The notes below the pieces were generated by a model. The model ran no database searches. It was not told the origin of the DNA and saw only the letters and a program-made list of their open reading frames with translations. From an uncultured Oscillospiraceae bacterium (GTDB lineage: Bacteria > Bacillota > Clostridia > Oscillospirales > Oscillospiraceae), in contig CALWZP010000002.1 in assembly GCA_944386055.1 (NCBI GenBank), positions 62,001 to 126,000 on the forward strand: 64,000 bases of DNA. The letters run 5' to 3'. Numbering within the stretch: the first letter of the stretch is position 1; each line of letters begins with the position of its first letter. This document shows positions 36,742-46,010 of the stretch, piece after piece. The position numbers and the translations under genes were made by a program.

Positions 36742-37814
36742 ACTACCGCATCGCAGTCATCAAAGGGGACGGCATCGGCCCCGAAATCGTCACCGAGGCC
36801 ATGGGCGTGATCGAGGCCGTGGGAGAGAAATTCGGCCACACCTTCCAGTTCGTGGATGTCCTGCTGGGCGGCTGCGCCACCGACGCGGTGGGCAAGAGCT
36901 ATCCAGACGGCACCGCCGAGAAGTGCAAGTCCTGCGACGCGGTGCTGCTGGGCGCGGTGGGCGGCCCCAAGTGGGGCCCTGACAAGCCCGCGGAGCAGCG
37001 CCCGGAGACCGCTCTGCTGGCCATCCGGAAGGACCTGGGGCTGTACGCCAACCTCCGCCACGCCACCCTGCGCCCCGCTCTGGTGGACTACTCCCCCCTG
37101 AAGAGGGAGACTGCGGAGAAGGGCATCGACATCATGATGGTCCGGGAGCTCATCGGCGGCATCTACTTCGGCAAACGGGACCGGTACGAGACTCCTGACC
37201 GCGGGGTGGAGTGCACTGACCTGATGGCCTACTCCGAGATGGAGATCGAGCGCATCGGCCGCCGCGCCTTTGAGCTGGCCCGGCTGCGGAAGAAGAAGCT
37301 GGCCTCGGTGGACAAGGCCAATGTGCTGGAGACCTCCCGGCTGTGGCGGTCGGTGATGCACCGCATCGCCGCGGACTACCCCGATGTGGAGCTCACCGAT
37401 GTGCTGGTTGACAACTGCGCCATGCAGCTGGTGCGGGATCCCTCCCAGTTCGATGTCATCGTCACCGAGAACATGTTCGGCGACATCCTCTCCGACGAGG
37501 CGTCCATGGTCACCGGCTCCCTGGGTATGCTCCCCTCCGCCTCCATCGGTTCGGAGGCGCCGGGACTGTACGAGCCCATCCACGGCTCCGCCCCCGACAT
37601 CGCCGGCCAGGACAAGGCCAACCCCATCGCCACCATCCTGTCTGTGGCCATGATGTTCAAGTACTCCTTCCAGCTGCCCAAAGAGGCAGCCGCCATCGAG
37701 GCGGCGGTGGACAAGGCCCTCGCGGACGGCTGGCGTACCGCCGACATCGCCAAGCCCGGCGAGACCGCCATCGGCTGCAAAAAAATGGGCGAGATCATCT
37801 GCGGAAATATCTGA
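36738..37814 (+). CDS. leuB: 3-isopropylmalate dehydrogenase
   Basis: 358 residues. It oxidises and decarboxylates 3-isopropylmalate with NAD+ to 2-oxoisocaproate, the precursor of leucine. Recognisable are the GDGIGPEIV opening, [11 protein letters not shown] with substrate-binding residues, [15 protein letters not shown], and the metal-binding [14 protein letters not shown]. The start is coupled to the leuD stop (ATGA). A strong hairpin terminator follows, shared with the convergent spoIVA. Confidence 0.97.
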   Translation: MNYRIAVIKGDGIGPEIVTEAMGVIEAVGEKFGHTFQFVDVLLGGCATDAVGKSYPDGTAEKCKSCDAVLLGAVGGPKWGPDKPAEQRPETALLAIRKDLGLYANLRHATLRPALVDYSPLKRETAEKGIDIMMVRELIGGIYFGKRDRYETPDRGVECTDLMAYSEMEIERIGRRAFELARLRKKKLASVDKANVLETSRLWRSVMHRIAADYPDVELTDVLVDNCAMQLVRDPSQFDVIVTENMFGDILSDEASMVTGSLGMLPSASIGSEAPGLYEPIHGSAPDIAGQDKANPIATILSVAMMFKYSFQLPKEAAAIEAAVDKALADGWRTADIAKPGETAIGCKKMGEIICGNI

Positions 37815-37835
37815 TTACCCCCTGCCGGAAAAACG

Positions 37836-37874
37836 AAAACAGACGCCTGCGCAGCTGCGCAGGCGTCTGTTTTT
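37836..37874. terminator. Bidirectional terminator between leuB and spoIVA
   Basis: A perfect 18-base stem from AAAACAGACGCC to GGCGTCTGTTTT with only GC in the loop; T runs on both strands. It serves the two convergent genes. Confidence 0.95.
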
Positions 37875-37875
37875 C

Positions 37876-39354
37876 TCACAGGATGATGCAGATCAGACCG
37901 CCGGAGCCCTCGTTGATGATACGCTGCAGGGTCTCCTGGAGCTTGGTCCTGGCGTCCTCGGGCATCCGTTTTACCTTGGAGTTCAGGTCTTCACTCACCA
38001 GCTCGTAGAAGGACTTGCCGAAGATGTTGGTCTGCCAGATCTTAGAGGTATCTCCCTCGAATTCCTGAAGCAGGTAATTGATCATCTCCTCGCTCTGCTT
38101 TTCATTGCCTACAATGGGGGACACCTCTGTCTCAATATCCGCCCGGATCATATGGATGGATGGGGCGCTGGCCCGCAGGCGGACGCCATAGCGTCCTCCC
38201 TGCTTGACGATTTCAGGCTCCTCCAGCACCAGATCCTCGGTGTCTGGGACCACGATGCCATACCCCTTCTCCTGAACATCGTTCAGAGCGTCCGCCACCC
38301 GGTCATAGGCGGTCTTCACCTTCGCCAGTTCGGTGAGCAGGGACAGCAGATCTCCGTCATCCCGGATCTGGAAGCCTGACTGCTGGGAGATGGTGCTGTA
38401 AAAGAGGGACCGGGGCAATTCCAGCCGTGCCGATGCCTGACCGGTACCCAGATCAATGCCCAATACTCTGGCGTCGCTGATCTCCTCACAGGTGCCGATG
38501 TCGCTGATGACCTGGGTGATGTCACGAATGCGGGTCATCTGGGCGGCGTGTTCCCGTACGGCGGCATACAGGGTGCTCTTGATGGGGTGATCCCCCGACA
38601 GGGCGTCCACCCAGGAGGGCAGGTACAGATCCAGCTCCTTCGCAGGGAATTCATACAGCACGCCCCGTATGATCTCTCCGATCTCCTCCTCGCCGATCTC
38701 CAGGCAGTTGGCGGTGAGGCAGGTGACGCCGTACCGGTGTTCAATGTCGGCGCGGATGGCCTGAGCGCGCTCGGAGGTCGGATAAGCGGAGTTGAGTACC
38801 ACCAGGAAGGGTTTCCCCAGCTCCTTCAGTTCGGAGATGACGCGCTCTTCCGCCTCCAGATAATCCTCCCTGGGGATTTCGGTGATGGTGCCGTCGGTGG
38901 TCACCACGATCCCGATGGTGGAGTGCTCCGCGATCACCTTCCGGGTGCCGATCTCCGCCGCCTCAGTCATGGGAATCTCCTGTGGGAACCAGGGAGTGGT
39001 CACCATCCGGGGCTGGTCGTCCTCGTACTGCCCCACCGCGCCCTTGACCATATAGCCCACACAGTCAATCAGGCGTACCCGGAAGGACAGACCGGCCTCC
39101 ATGGTCACCTCCACCGCCTCTTCCGGGACGAACTTGGGCTCGGCGGTCATGATGGTGCGGCCTGACCCGCTTTGAGGAAGCTCATCTCTGGCCCGCTCCT
39201 TGCGATAGACATTTTCAATATTTGGGATGACAAGGCTTTCCATGAACCGTTTGATGAAGGTGGACTTTCCGGTGCGCACCGGGCCGACCACGCCGATGTA
39301 AATGTCCCCCGAGGTGCGGGTGGAGATATCCTGATAGATGGAAGTGTTTGTCAT
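37876..39354 (-). CDS. spoIVA: Stage IV sporulation protein A, spore coat morphogenetic ATPase
   Basis: 492 residues. SpoIVA hydrolyses ATP to polymerise on the forespore surface and forms the base of the coat. The Walker A motif GPVRTGKST is at residues 24-32, DCVGYMVKGAVG is the Walker B region, and the C terminus ends GGLICIIL, the hydrophobic tail known to anchor the protein. ATG 39354 follows AGAGGAG on the minus strand. The upstream neighbour on the same strand is its known partner in Clostridia, SipL. Confidence 0.97.
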   Translation of the reverse strand: MTNTSIYQDISTRTSGDIYIGVVGPVRTGKSTFIKRFMESLVIPNIENVYRKERARDELPQSGSGRTIMTAEPKFVPEEAVEVTMEAGLSFRVRLIDCVGYMVKGAVGQYEDDQPRMVTTPWFPQEIPMTEAAEIGTRKVIAEHSTIGIVVTTDGTITEIPREDYLEAEERVISELKELGKPFLVVLNSAYPTSERAQAIRADIEHRYGVTCLTANCLEIGEEEIGEIIRGVLYEFPAKELDLYLPSWVDALSGDHPIKSTLYAAVREHAAQMTRIRDITQVISDIGTCEEISDARVLGIDLGTGQASARLELPRSLFYSTISQQSGFQIRDDGDLLSLLTELAKVKTAYDRVADALNDVQEKGYGIVVPDTEDLVLEEPEIVKQGGRYGVRLRASAPSIHMIRADIETEVSPIVGNEKQSEEMINYLLQEFEGDTSKIWQTNIFGKSFYELVSEDLNSKVKRMPEDARTKLQETLQRIINEGSGGLICIIL

Positions 39355-39481
39355 GTTCGCTCCTCTTTTCATTTGGTCTGTTGTTCCACCATATGAGGAG
39401 GTGGACAGGAATATGCACAGAAAACACGGCAAGTCTCTCCCGCGGCCATGAAAGTTTCAAAAGAGATCCAGCGGGCAGACG

Positions 39482-39539
39482 CGCGGCGGCGGCCCTCCGG
39501 CGCTTCGTGCACCGGGGGCCGCCGCCGCGGTCCGTTTTC
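39482..39539. repeat. Very GC-rich inverted repeat between sipL and spoIVA
   Basis: A 14-base perfect stem (CGCGGCGGCGGCCC with its complement) around a 30-base loop that itself holds CCGG repeats. There is no T run, so it may slow transcription or stabilise an RNA end rather than act as a standard terminator. Confidence 0.6.
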
Positions 39540-39574
39540 TCTGTCTGGATACCCGATTTCTGCCGGAGCGCCCT

Positions 39575-41101
39575 TTATCTCACACGGGGGATGAGCAGCA
39601 TTCTGCCGTAGCACTCCTCCTCGTCGGTCAGCTCGTTGGCGCTGAGAATCACCGCACGGGTGGTACAGCAGCTCTTGGCGACATCCCAAAGGTTTTCGTC
39701 CGGCTGCATCTGCCGCAGCACGATAGACGGGCGCTCCGTTTCCGGCTGACTCAGATCCGGCTCCTGAAGCGTGCAGTTTTTCAGGCTGACAAAGCTGTCC
39801 CGCCGGATCCCGATGGCCTGGAAGCTCACGGCACAGCGCACCTCTGCCCCACCTGCGGCAGGCGTGGCAAACACATCCCCCTCCCCCTCGCAGTGTGTCA
39901 GGAGAGCCGCACCCTCGGCACAGTCGAATCGGCTGACAGCCTCGGTCTGGTGCTGAGCGCAGTAGATCAGATCATCCTCCCCCAGATAGAGGATCTGGAT
40001 CCCAAGCGGCTGAGATACCGTCATCTGTCCGCCCTCCCTGCTGCAGGAGACCAGCCCGGGGTCCACCCGGACATCCAGTACCGACTTTACCGCCCGCTCC
40101 AGCTCCACCAGCTCCCGCAGGCTCTGATGGTCCGTCTCGCCCCCCAGGCGCTGCCACAGGCGGCAGGTCTGGTACTCTACCTGGGCGGGGCATACCGTGC
40201 TGTACATGTCCCGGACCAGGGGCAGTTCCCTCTGTTCCCGGATTACGGCCTGAGCCAGCACCTCAAAATTGACATAGACCAAATTCCCGCCGTCGCTGCC
40301 CAGCTCACACCGCAGGTCGGTCAGACGAATATCCAGGTCGCAGTCGGTGTTTTCCCCAAGCTCCGACACCTCCATGATCTGGGAGAACGGAAGCTTGTAA
40401 TCCGCCCCTTCGATCCCGTCCGCCGTCCGATAGAGCAGGTGCAGCTCCGCATCTCCTTTGAAGATCAGCTTGCTGCCGATGATCTTGGACTCCGTGCAGC
40501 GAAAATGGACCCGCTGATCCAGCAGCTCCTCCACCCCGCCCCGTCCATTTCCAAGTGGGAGCTCATCTGAATATGTGAAGTCTTTTTCCTGTACAGCAAC
40601 GGTACAGTAGGTCCTGCAGCTCTCCTGCAGCTGCTCCACGCCGGCCTGCTCCGGCGCCTCCACCTGACTGCACAGCTGCAGGGAGATCGGGGCGTAGATC
40701 TTCACTCCCACGGCCAGATTGACCCGGACCAACACCTTTCTTGGGTTGAGGATCCTGGTCTCCAGGGCTTGAAGGGTGGGGATGGCGATCATCCTGGAAC
40801 CGCTGGTGATTTCACTGCCTGTGACCGTGCTTTTGAACGGAACGGTCACATCCAGACGCCGCAGGGAGAACTCCCCTTCGGGCTGGTAGAGAATCACCGC
40901 GCGGACTTGGCCGCTCAACTCTCCTTTTCCCTCCTGGACGATGCGTTCCGTCACCAGAGGAAGGCCGGTGGTCAGCACGATCCTGGCGATATCCGGGCAG
41001 GAGTCCGGGACAATGCTCTCCGCGGTCTCCTCTTGATACAGAGTGGTGTCCACCACAGGTTCAAAGAAGTTCAGGTTTTGATAGGTCAATTCCAGATCCA
41101 T
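39575..41101 (-). CDS. sipL: SipL-like spore coat assembly protein (DUF3794 and LysM)
   Basis: 508 residues. It has DUF3794-type repeats through the first 440 residues (for example VNLAVGVKIYAPISLQL and LVYVNFEVLAQAVIREQ) and a C-terminal LysM domain of about 45 residues (DENLWDVAKSCCTTRAVILSANEL). The same design is found in C. difficile SipL, which binds SpoIVA through its LysM domain and is needed to attach the coat; it replaces the SpoVID role of Bacillus. Position next to spoIVA supports this. ATG 41101 begins MDLELTYQNLNF, the usual opening. Confidence 0.88.
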   Translation of the reverse strand: MDLELTYQNLNFFEPVVDTTLYQEETAESIVPDSCPDIARIVLTTGLPLVTERIVQEGKGELSGQVRAVILYQPEGEFSLRRLDVTVPFKSTVTGSEITSGSRMIAIPTLQALETRILNPRKVLVRVNLAVGVKIYAPISLQLCSQVEAPEQAGVEQLQESCRTYCTVAVQEKDFTYSDELPLGNGRGGVEELLDQRVHFRCTESKIIGSKLIFKGDAELHLLYRTADGIEGADYKLPFSQIMEVSELGENTDCDLDIRLTDLRCELGSDGGNLVYVNFEVLAQAVIREQRELPLVRDMYSTVCPAQVEYQTCRLWQRLGGETDHQSLRELVELERAVKSVLDVRVDPGLVSCSREGGQMTVSQPLGIQILYLGEDDLIYCAQHQTEAVSRFDCAEGAALLTHCEGEGDVFATPAAGGAEVRCAVSFQAIGIRRDSFVSLKNCTLQEPDLSQPETERPSIVLRQMQPDENLWDVAKSCCTTRAVILSANELTDEEECYGRMLLIPRVR

Positions 41102-41241
41102 AATTTGTCCTCTCCCCTTGTGGAAATTTCGCTGTCCATACACGATATGCCGTTGGGGAGAGGTCTATGTCATTTCAGGTGAAAAATCCTGCGCAGAAAG
41201 CCCTGGACAAATTTTGGAGCCTTGACTACCACGATATTCAT

Positions 41242-41303
41242 AAAAAAACCTCCCTCCGCATGATGCTGGTCGACTCATTCCCAGTATATGCGGAGGGAGG
41301 AGG
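41242..41303 (-). terminator. Terminator after rsgA
   Basis: On the minus strand a stem of CCTCCCTCCGCAT with its complement is followed by seven T (A run at 41242-41248). It ends the long housekeeping cluster transcribed leftwards. Confidence 0.85.
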
Positions 41304-41331
41304 TTGGTGCAGGATTGCGAATCGTCTGGTG

Positions 41332-42210
41332 CTATTTTCTCTCCCAATCCGGGATCTCCGCCAATTGGCGGTAAAGGCGCACATAGCTGTCATGCCGCTC
41401 CCGGGGGATCTTCCCCGCCCGCACGGCCTCCAGCACGGCGCAGCCCTTCTCCTTCAGATGGGCGCAGTCGTGGAAGCGGCACTGCCCCAGATAAGGACGG
41501 AACTCCCGAAAGGTAAACGCAAGGTCCTCTTTGCGCAGTTGTTCCATCTCCTCCACATCGAAAGAGGAGAAGCCGGGGGTGTCCGCGATCAGAGTCTCCC
41601 GGTCCAGCTGATAGAGCTGGATGTGCCGGGTGGTGTGGCGGCCGCGGCCCAGCTTGTCGCTTACCTCTCCCGTGGGGATTCCAAGTGCGGGGGAGAGACG
41701 GTTCAGCAGGCTGGACTTTCCCACCCCGGAATTTCCCGTAAAAGCGCTGATCTTTCCGCTGATCTCTCGCCGCAGAAGATCCACGCCCTCTCCGGTGACG
41801 GCGCTGACCCACAGCGTAGGCAGGCCCGCCGCAGTATAAAGGGACAGCAGCCGGTCGCAGGAGGACAGATCCCGCTTGTTGATGCAGATCAGAGGCCGGC
41901 AGCCCTTATACTCCGCCAGAGAGACCACCCGATCAATGAGGAAGGGATCCGTCACCGGATTGGTCTCGGACACCACCAGCACCAGCTGGTCGATGTTGGC
42001 CACGGCAGGGCGGGAAAAGTGATTGCGCCGGGGCAGGATCTCATCCAGAACGCCATTTTCCTCACCCAGAGGAGTATAGCAGACCCGGTCCCCCACCAGG
42101 GGGGATTCCCCCTGGTGACGGAATTTTCCCCTGGCCCGACAGGTGACCAGACGCCCGCCGTCGCTGACATAATAGAAGCCGCTGAGGGCCTTGACAATCA
42201 GTCCCTGCAT
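41332..42210 (-). CDS. rsgA: Ribosome small subunit biogenesis GTPase RsgA
   Basis: 292 residues. RsgA is a circularly permuted GTPase that helps late assembly of the 30S subunit. An OB fold comes first, then the permuted G motifs: NKRD (G4) before the Walker A-like GNSGVGKSSLLNRL (G1), and DTPGFSSF (G3). A C-terminal zinc site with CRFHDCAHLKEKGC follows. It starts one base after the prkC stop, the common arrangement prpC-prkC-rsgA in Firmicutes. Confidence 0.97.
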   Translation of the reverse strand: MQGLIVKALSGFYYVSDGGRLVTCRARGKFRHQGESPLVGDRVCYTPLGEENGVLDEILPRRNHFSRPAVANIDQLVLVVSETNPVTDPFLIDRVVSLAEYKGCRPLICINKRDLSSCDRLLSLYTAAGLPTLWVSAVTGEGVDLLRREISGKISAFTGNSGVGKSSLLNRLSPALGIPTGEVSDKLGRGRHTTRHIQLYQLDRETLIADTPGFSSFDVEEMEQLRKEDLAFTFREFRPYLGQCRFHDCAHLKEKGCAVLEAVRAGKIPRERHDSYVRLYRQLAEIPDWERK

Positions 42211-42211
42211 A

Positions 42212-44215
42212 TCAGCCGCTGAAGTTGTAGTCCCTGGCCTCGTAGAGGACCCCGTCGAAGTAGACGGATACGGTCTGAGTCCCTGTGCCTGTGATGTCAG
42301 GCTCGATGTAGTCGTTCATGGTGCAGTCCACGCTCTCCTCGTAGACAGTGACGCCGCCCACGGTGATGCGCACGGTGACATACCCCTCGATATCGGGCAG
42401 GTTTACCAGGTAGGGAACGGTGGCAGGCTGCGGGGTGTTGGCGGGATCAGGGCCCTTGCTGATCTGAAGGTTCACCTTGGTTCCCTCAGGCACCGATTCC
42501 CCCGCCGCAGGATACTGGGAGACCACGCTGCCCGCCGGGACCTCGCTGTCATAGACCTCGCTGGTGGAGCCGACCCCCAGATTCATCATGTCCAGGTCAG
42601 AAGTCGCCCGCTCCAATGTCTCATTATAGAGATTGGGAACCTCTACGGTCGGTGTGTCCGCCCCGTCGCTGACCCAGAGCTGTACCTCGTCCCCTTCAGA
42701 CAAGACTGTCCCGGCGGCGGGGGTATATCGGGTGACATAGCCATAGCTGATGTCGTCACTGTATTCCCGGATCTCAGGAAGTACCACCAGCCCCATGCCC
42801 TCCAGTTCAAGCCTGACGGTCCGGTATTCCTTGTTATAGACCTCCGGCATGACGATCTCCTCCGGGCCGCTGCTGATGGTCACCACGATGGTCAGATCTT
42901 CATCCCCGATAATCTCCCGGTCCGCCTTTGGCTCCTGATCCACAATGGTGCCGGCGGTCTGATCGCTCTCCACTACCTCCCCCTCCACCAGGGTGAAGCC
43001 GTTGAGCAGTGACGGGTCAAAGGCGAATTCCTCAAGAGTGTGTCCCGTCACATTGGGCACCACATATACCGGCTCCTCCGCCATGAGCGGGGCCAGCAGA
43101 AAGGACCAGAGAAAGTAGAACAGGACCACCACAAACAGCAGCACGCCGCCCACCGCCGCCACAAAGGGGTAGTTGATCCGCCGTTCCCTGCGGTCCCGCC
43201 TTCTGCGGTAGCCGGCCTCTTCTTCCGCCTCTTCCTCCAGGTCATCTTCGTCCTCGGGGAACCGTTTCTCCATCTCTCTGCGCCGGCGGCCGCTTCCGGA
43301 GCCGGCCCCGGTGATGATCTGGGTGGGCTCCTCATTGCCGCCGTCCCGGAACAGATCGTCCATGGTATAGTCAAAATTGATGTTTGGATTTTTCCGGAAC
43401 TCTTCCAAATCAGCCAGCATCTCATCGGCAGAGGCATAGCGATTGTCCGGATTGGGCGCCATGGCCTTCATGGTGATGGCCTCCAGCGCCTCGGGGATCT
43501 CTGGGTTGATCTCCCTTGGCGTCAGCGGGATGGAATTGATGTGCTGAATGGCCACCGACACCGGAGAGTCCCCCTCAAAGGGCAGACGGCCGGTGAGCAT
43601 CTCATACAATACCACGCCGGCGGAATACAAGTCGGACCGGGCGTCAATATGGCTGCCGCGGGCCTGCTCGGGGGAGATATAATGGACGGAGCCCAGCGCC
43701 TCCTGGGTCAGCGTGCTGTGGGCGGCGTTGGTCAGCCGTGCTATGCCGAAATCAGCCACCTTCACGCTTCCATCCCGCAGCACCATGATGTTGTGGGGCT
43801 TGATATCCCGGTGGATGATTCCGCGGCTGTGGGCGTGCCCAAGGGCCTTGACGATCTGGGTGATGAAGTGGAGCGCCTCACGCCAGTTGAGCTTATTCCC
43901 CTTCTTCTGCATGTACTGCTTCAGCGTGATCCCGTCGATCAGTTCCATGACAATATATTCCAGATCGGAGGAGCGGCTGACATCGTACACCGCCACGATA
44001 TTGGGGTGAGACAGCATCGCCACCGCCCGGGACTCATCGTGGAACCGGCGGCGGAACTCTTCATCCTGGGCCAGATCTTCCTTGAGGACCTTTACCGCCA
44101 CCAGACGGTTGAGCCGGTGGTCCCGCGCACGGAATACCCGGGCCATGCCGCCGAGACCGATCTGCTCCAGAATCTCGTATCGATTGTCGAGTAATTTACC
44201 TATGTACTGGTCCAT
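42212..44215 (-). CDS. prkC: PASTA-domain serine/threonine protein kinase PrkC
   Basis: 667 residues, a membrane kinase that senses muropeptides. The kinase domain (residues about 10-270) has the Gly loop IGLGGMARVF, Lys in VAVKVLK, catalytic HRDIKPHN and DFG in VADFGIAR. A charged linker leads to one membrane segment (about residues 350-372), then three extracellular PASTA domains (from VPNVTGHTLEEF, MPEVYNKEYRTV and VPNLYNETLERA), and a C-terminal extra domain of about 75 residues. AAAGGAGGG precedes ATG 44215. PrpC, the opposing phosphatase, is 15 bases upstream. Confidence 0.97.
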   Translation of the reverse strand: MDQYIGKLLDNRYEILEQIGLGGMARVFRARDHRLNRLVAVKVLKEDLAQDEEFRRRFHDESRAVAMLSHPNIVAVYDVSRSSDLEYIVMELIDGITLKQYMQKKGNKLNWREALHFITQIVKALGHAHSRGIIHRDIKPHNIMVLRDGSVKVADFGIARLTNAAHSTLTQEALGSVHYISPEQARGSHIDARSDLYSAGVVLYEMLTGRLPFEGDSPVSVAIQHINSIPLTPREINPEIPEALEAITMKAMAPNPDNRYASADEMLADLEEFRKNPNINFDYTMDDLFRDGGNEEPTQIITGAGSGSGRRRREMEKRFPEDEDDLEEEAEEEAGYRRRRDRRERRINYPFVAAVGGVLLFVVVLFYFLWSFLLAPLMAEEPVYVVPNVTGHTLEEFAFDPSLLNGFTLVEGEVVESDQTAGTIVDQEPKADREIIGDEDLTIVVTISSGPEEIVMPEVYNKEYRTVRLELEGMGLVVLPEIREYSDDISYGYVTRYTPAAGTVLSEGDEVQLWVSDGADTPTVEVPNLYNETLERATSDLDMMNLGVGSTSEVYDSEVPAGSVVSQYPAAGESVPEGTKVNLQISKGPDPANTPQPATVPYLVNLPDIEGYVTVRITVGGVTVYEESVDCTMNDYIEPDITGTGTQTVSVYFDGVLYEARDYNFSG

Positions 44216-44230
44216 GGCAATTACCCTCCT

Positions 44231-44962
44231 TTAATCGTTGGAAATCAGCACGGCGGTCACATTGTCCGGCGCGCCCCGCTGCAGTGCGATGGCCAGCAGC
44301 CGGTCACAGCAGTCCTCCGGCGCTCCGCCGTGGATCACCTCGTACAGCAGTTCCTGGTCCGTCAGAGTGTTGCTCAGCCCGTCACTGCACAGCAGCAGGA
44401 ATTCTCCGCGGCTCCAGTTCAGGTCATACAGGTCGGCTTTCAGCTCCGGCTCCACGCCCAGCGCCCGGGTAATCAGGTTCTTTTGGGGGTGAGAGCGGGC
44501 CTGTTCCTCTGTGATATCTCCGCGCTCCAACAGCTGCTGGACCAGGGAGTGATCCCGGGTGACCAGAGAGATGCCGGAAGAACGGATGTAATAGGCGCGG
44601 CTGTCCCCCTCGTTCATGAGAAGGGCGTACTCCGGCGTGACATAGGCGGCCACCACCGTGGTACCCATGCCGCGGCAGTCCTGGTCGGAAAGGGACCGCT
44701 GATAAACCTCGCGGTTGGCCTGTTCTGCCGCATCGGTCAGCGCATCGCGGATTCTGTCTGGTTCCCCGCTGTTATCATGCCCAAGAAATACGGAGACGAA
44801 CCGCGATACAGCCAGGGTACTGGCGATATTGCCGGCCTTGGCGCCGCCCATTCCGTCGCACACCACAGCCAGCCCCACATCGGGGGCGATCATATGGTAG
44901 GCGAATGCGTCCTGATTTTGCTCTCTGACGCAGCCGCGGTCCGTCACACCAAATATCTGCAT
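44231..44962 (-). CDS. prpC: PP2C-type protein phosphatase PrpC
   Basis: 243 residues. It removes phosphate from Ser/Thr residues phosphorylated by PrkC. The PP2C metal-binding residues are in VCDGMGGAKAGNIAS, NEGDSRAYYI, LLCSDGLSN and GAPDNVTAVLI. It lacks membrane segments, so it acts in the cytosol. It lies directly upstream of prkC on the same strand. Confidence 0.96.
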   Translation of the reverse strand: MQIFGVTDRGCVREQNQDAFAYHMIAPDVGLAVVCDGMGGAKAGNIASTLAVSRFVSVFLGHDNSGEPDRIRDALTDAAEQANREVYQRSLSDQDCRGMGTTVVAAYVTPEYALLMNEGDSRAYYIRSSGISLVTRDHSLVQQLLERGDITEEQARSHPQKNLITRALGVEPELKADLYDLNWSRGEFLLLCSDGLSNTLTDQELLYEVIHGGAPEDCCDRLLAIALQRGAPDNVTAVLISND

Positions 44963-44987
44963 AGTCTTGACCTCGCTTTTTGGGAAA

Positions 44988-46010
44988 TTACGGTTGAAGC
45001 ATCTGCTTGCGGCGAAGCTGGCCGCAGGAGGCGTCGATGTCGCTCCCCAGTCGGCGGCGGACGGTGACGGTCACGCCATGTGCTTCCAGCCTGTGCTGGA
45101 ACTGGGCCGTCCGCCTGCTGGGCCTCAAGCCGCTCTCCCGGACATCATTCAGCGGAATCAGGTTCACATGGCCCGGCTGGCCCTTGAGCTGCTCCGCCAG
45201 CAGGTCTGCCTGCCAGTCGGCATCATTGATCCTGTCAATCATGGCATATTCATAGGAGATCCTGCGCCCTGTCTCTTCAAAATACCGGCGGCAGGAGCGG
45301 AACAGGCGCTCCACCGGAAAGGCGCGGTTCACCGGCATCAGCCTGTCTCTTGTCTCGTTATCCGGGGCGTGGAGGGAGACCGATAGGGTCAATTGTAACC
45401 GATAACGGGCAAGTTTGTCAATTTCCTCCGCCAATCCGCAGGTGGACAGAGAGATGTGCCGCATTCCGATGTTCATCCCATCGGGACGGTTAACCAGATT
45501 CAAAAATTTCATCACGCAGTCAAAGTTATCCAGCGGCTCCCCGATTCCCATCAACACGATGTTGGAGATAGGCACGCCGGAATCCAGCTGGGTGAACAGC
45601 ACCTGGTCCAGCAGCTCCCCCGCCGTCAGATCCCGCACCTTTCCCCCGATGGTAGAGGCGCAGAAGACACAGCCCATCCGGCACCCCACCTGAGAGGAGA
45701 TACAGACGGTATTGCCGTGCTGATAGCGCATGAGCACCGACTCGATGCAGTTGCCGTCCCCCATCCGCCACAGATACTTGATGGTGCCGTCCAGGGCGGA
45801 GACCTGCTTTCGCTCCACTGCGGGAGGACAGAGTACACAGCGTTCTGCCAGCTGCTCCCGCAATCCCTTGGGCAGGTCGGTCATCTCCTGAAAAGAGCTG
45901 ACGCCGCGATTGAGCCACTGGAATAATTGTTTTCCGCGAAAGGCCGGCTCCCCCATGGAGCGGCACAGCTGTGCCAGCTCCTCCGGATCCATGGACCTTA
46001 TATCCATCAT
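44988..46010 (-). CDS. rlmN: 23S rRNA (adenine2503-C2)-methyltransferase RlmN
   Basis: 340 residues. A radical-SAM enzyme that methylates A2503 of 23S rRNA and position 37 of some tRNAs. The cluster-binding CxxxCxxC is CRMGCVFC near residue 105; the second essential Cys is in the C-terminal segment SDIDASCGQL, and GEPLDNFD is the usual SAM-binding motif. Two ATG codons are adjacent in frame (46010, 46007); the first overlaps the rsmB stop as ATGA and follows GAGGAGG. Confidence 0.96.
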   Translation of the reverse strand: MMDIRSMDPEELAQLCRSMGEPAFRGKQLFQWLNRGVSSFQEMTDLPKGLREQLAERCVLCPPAVERKQVSALDGTIKYLWRMGDGNCIESVLMRYQHGNTVCISSQVGCRMGCVFCASTIGGKVRDLTAGELLDQVLFTQLDSGVPISNIVLMGIGEPLDNFDCVMKFLNLVNRPDGMNIGMRHISLSTCGLAEEIDKLARYRLQLTLSVSLHAPDNETRDRLMPVNRAFPVERLFRSCRRYFEETGRRISYEYAMIDRINDADWQADLLAEQLKGQPGHVNLIPLNDVRESGLRPSRRTAQFQHRLEAHGVTVTVRRRLGSDIDASCGQLRRKQMLQP

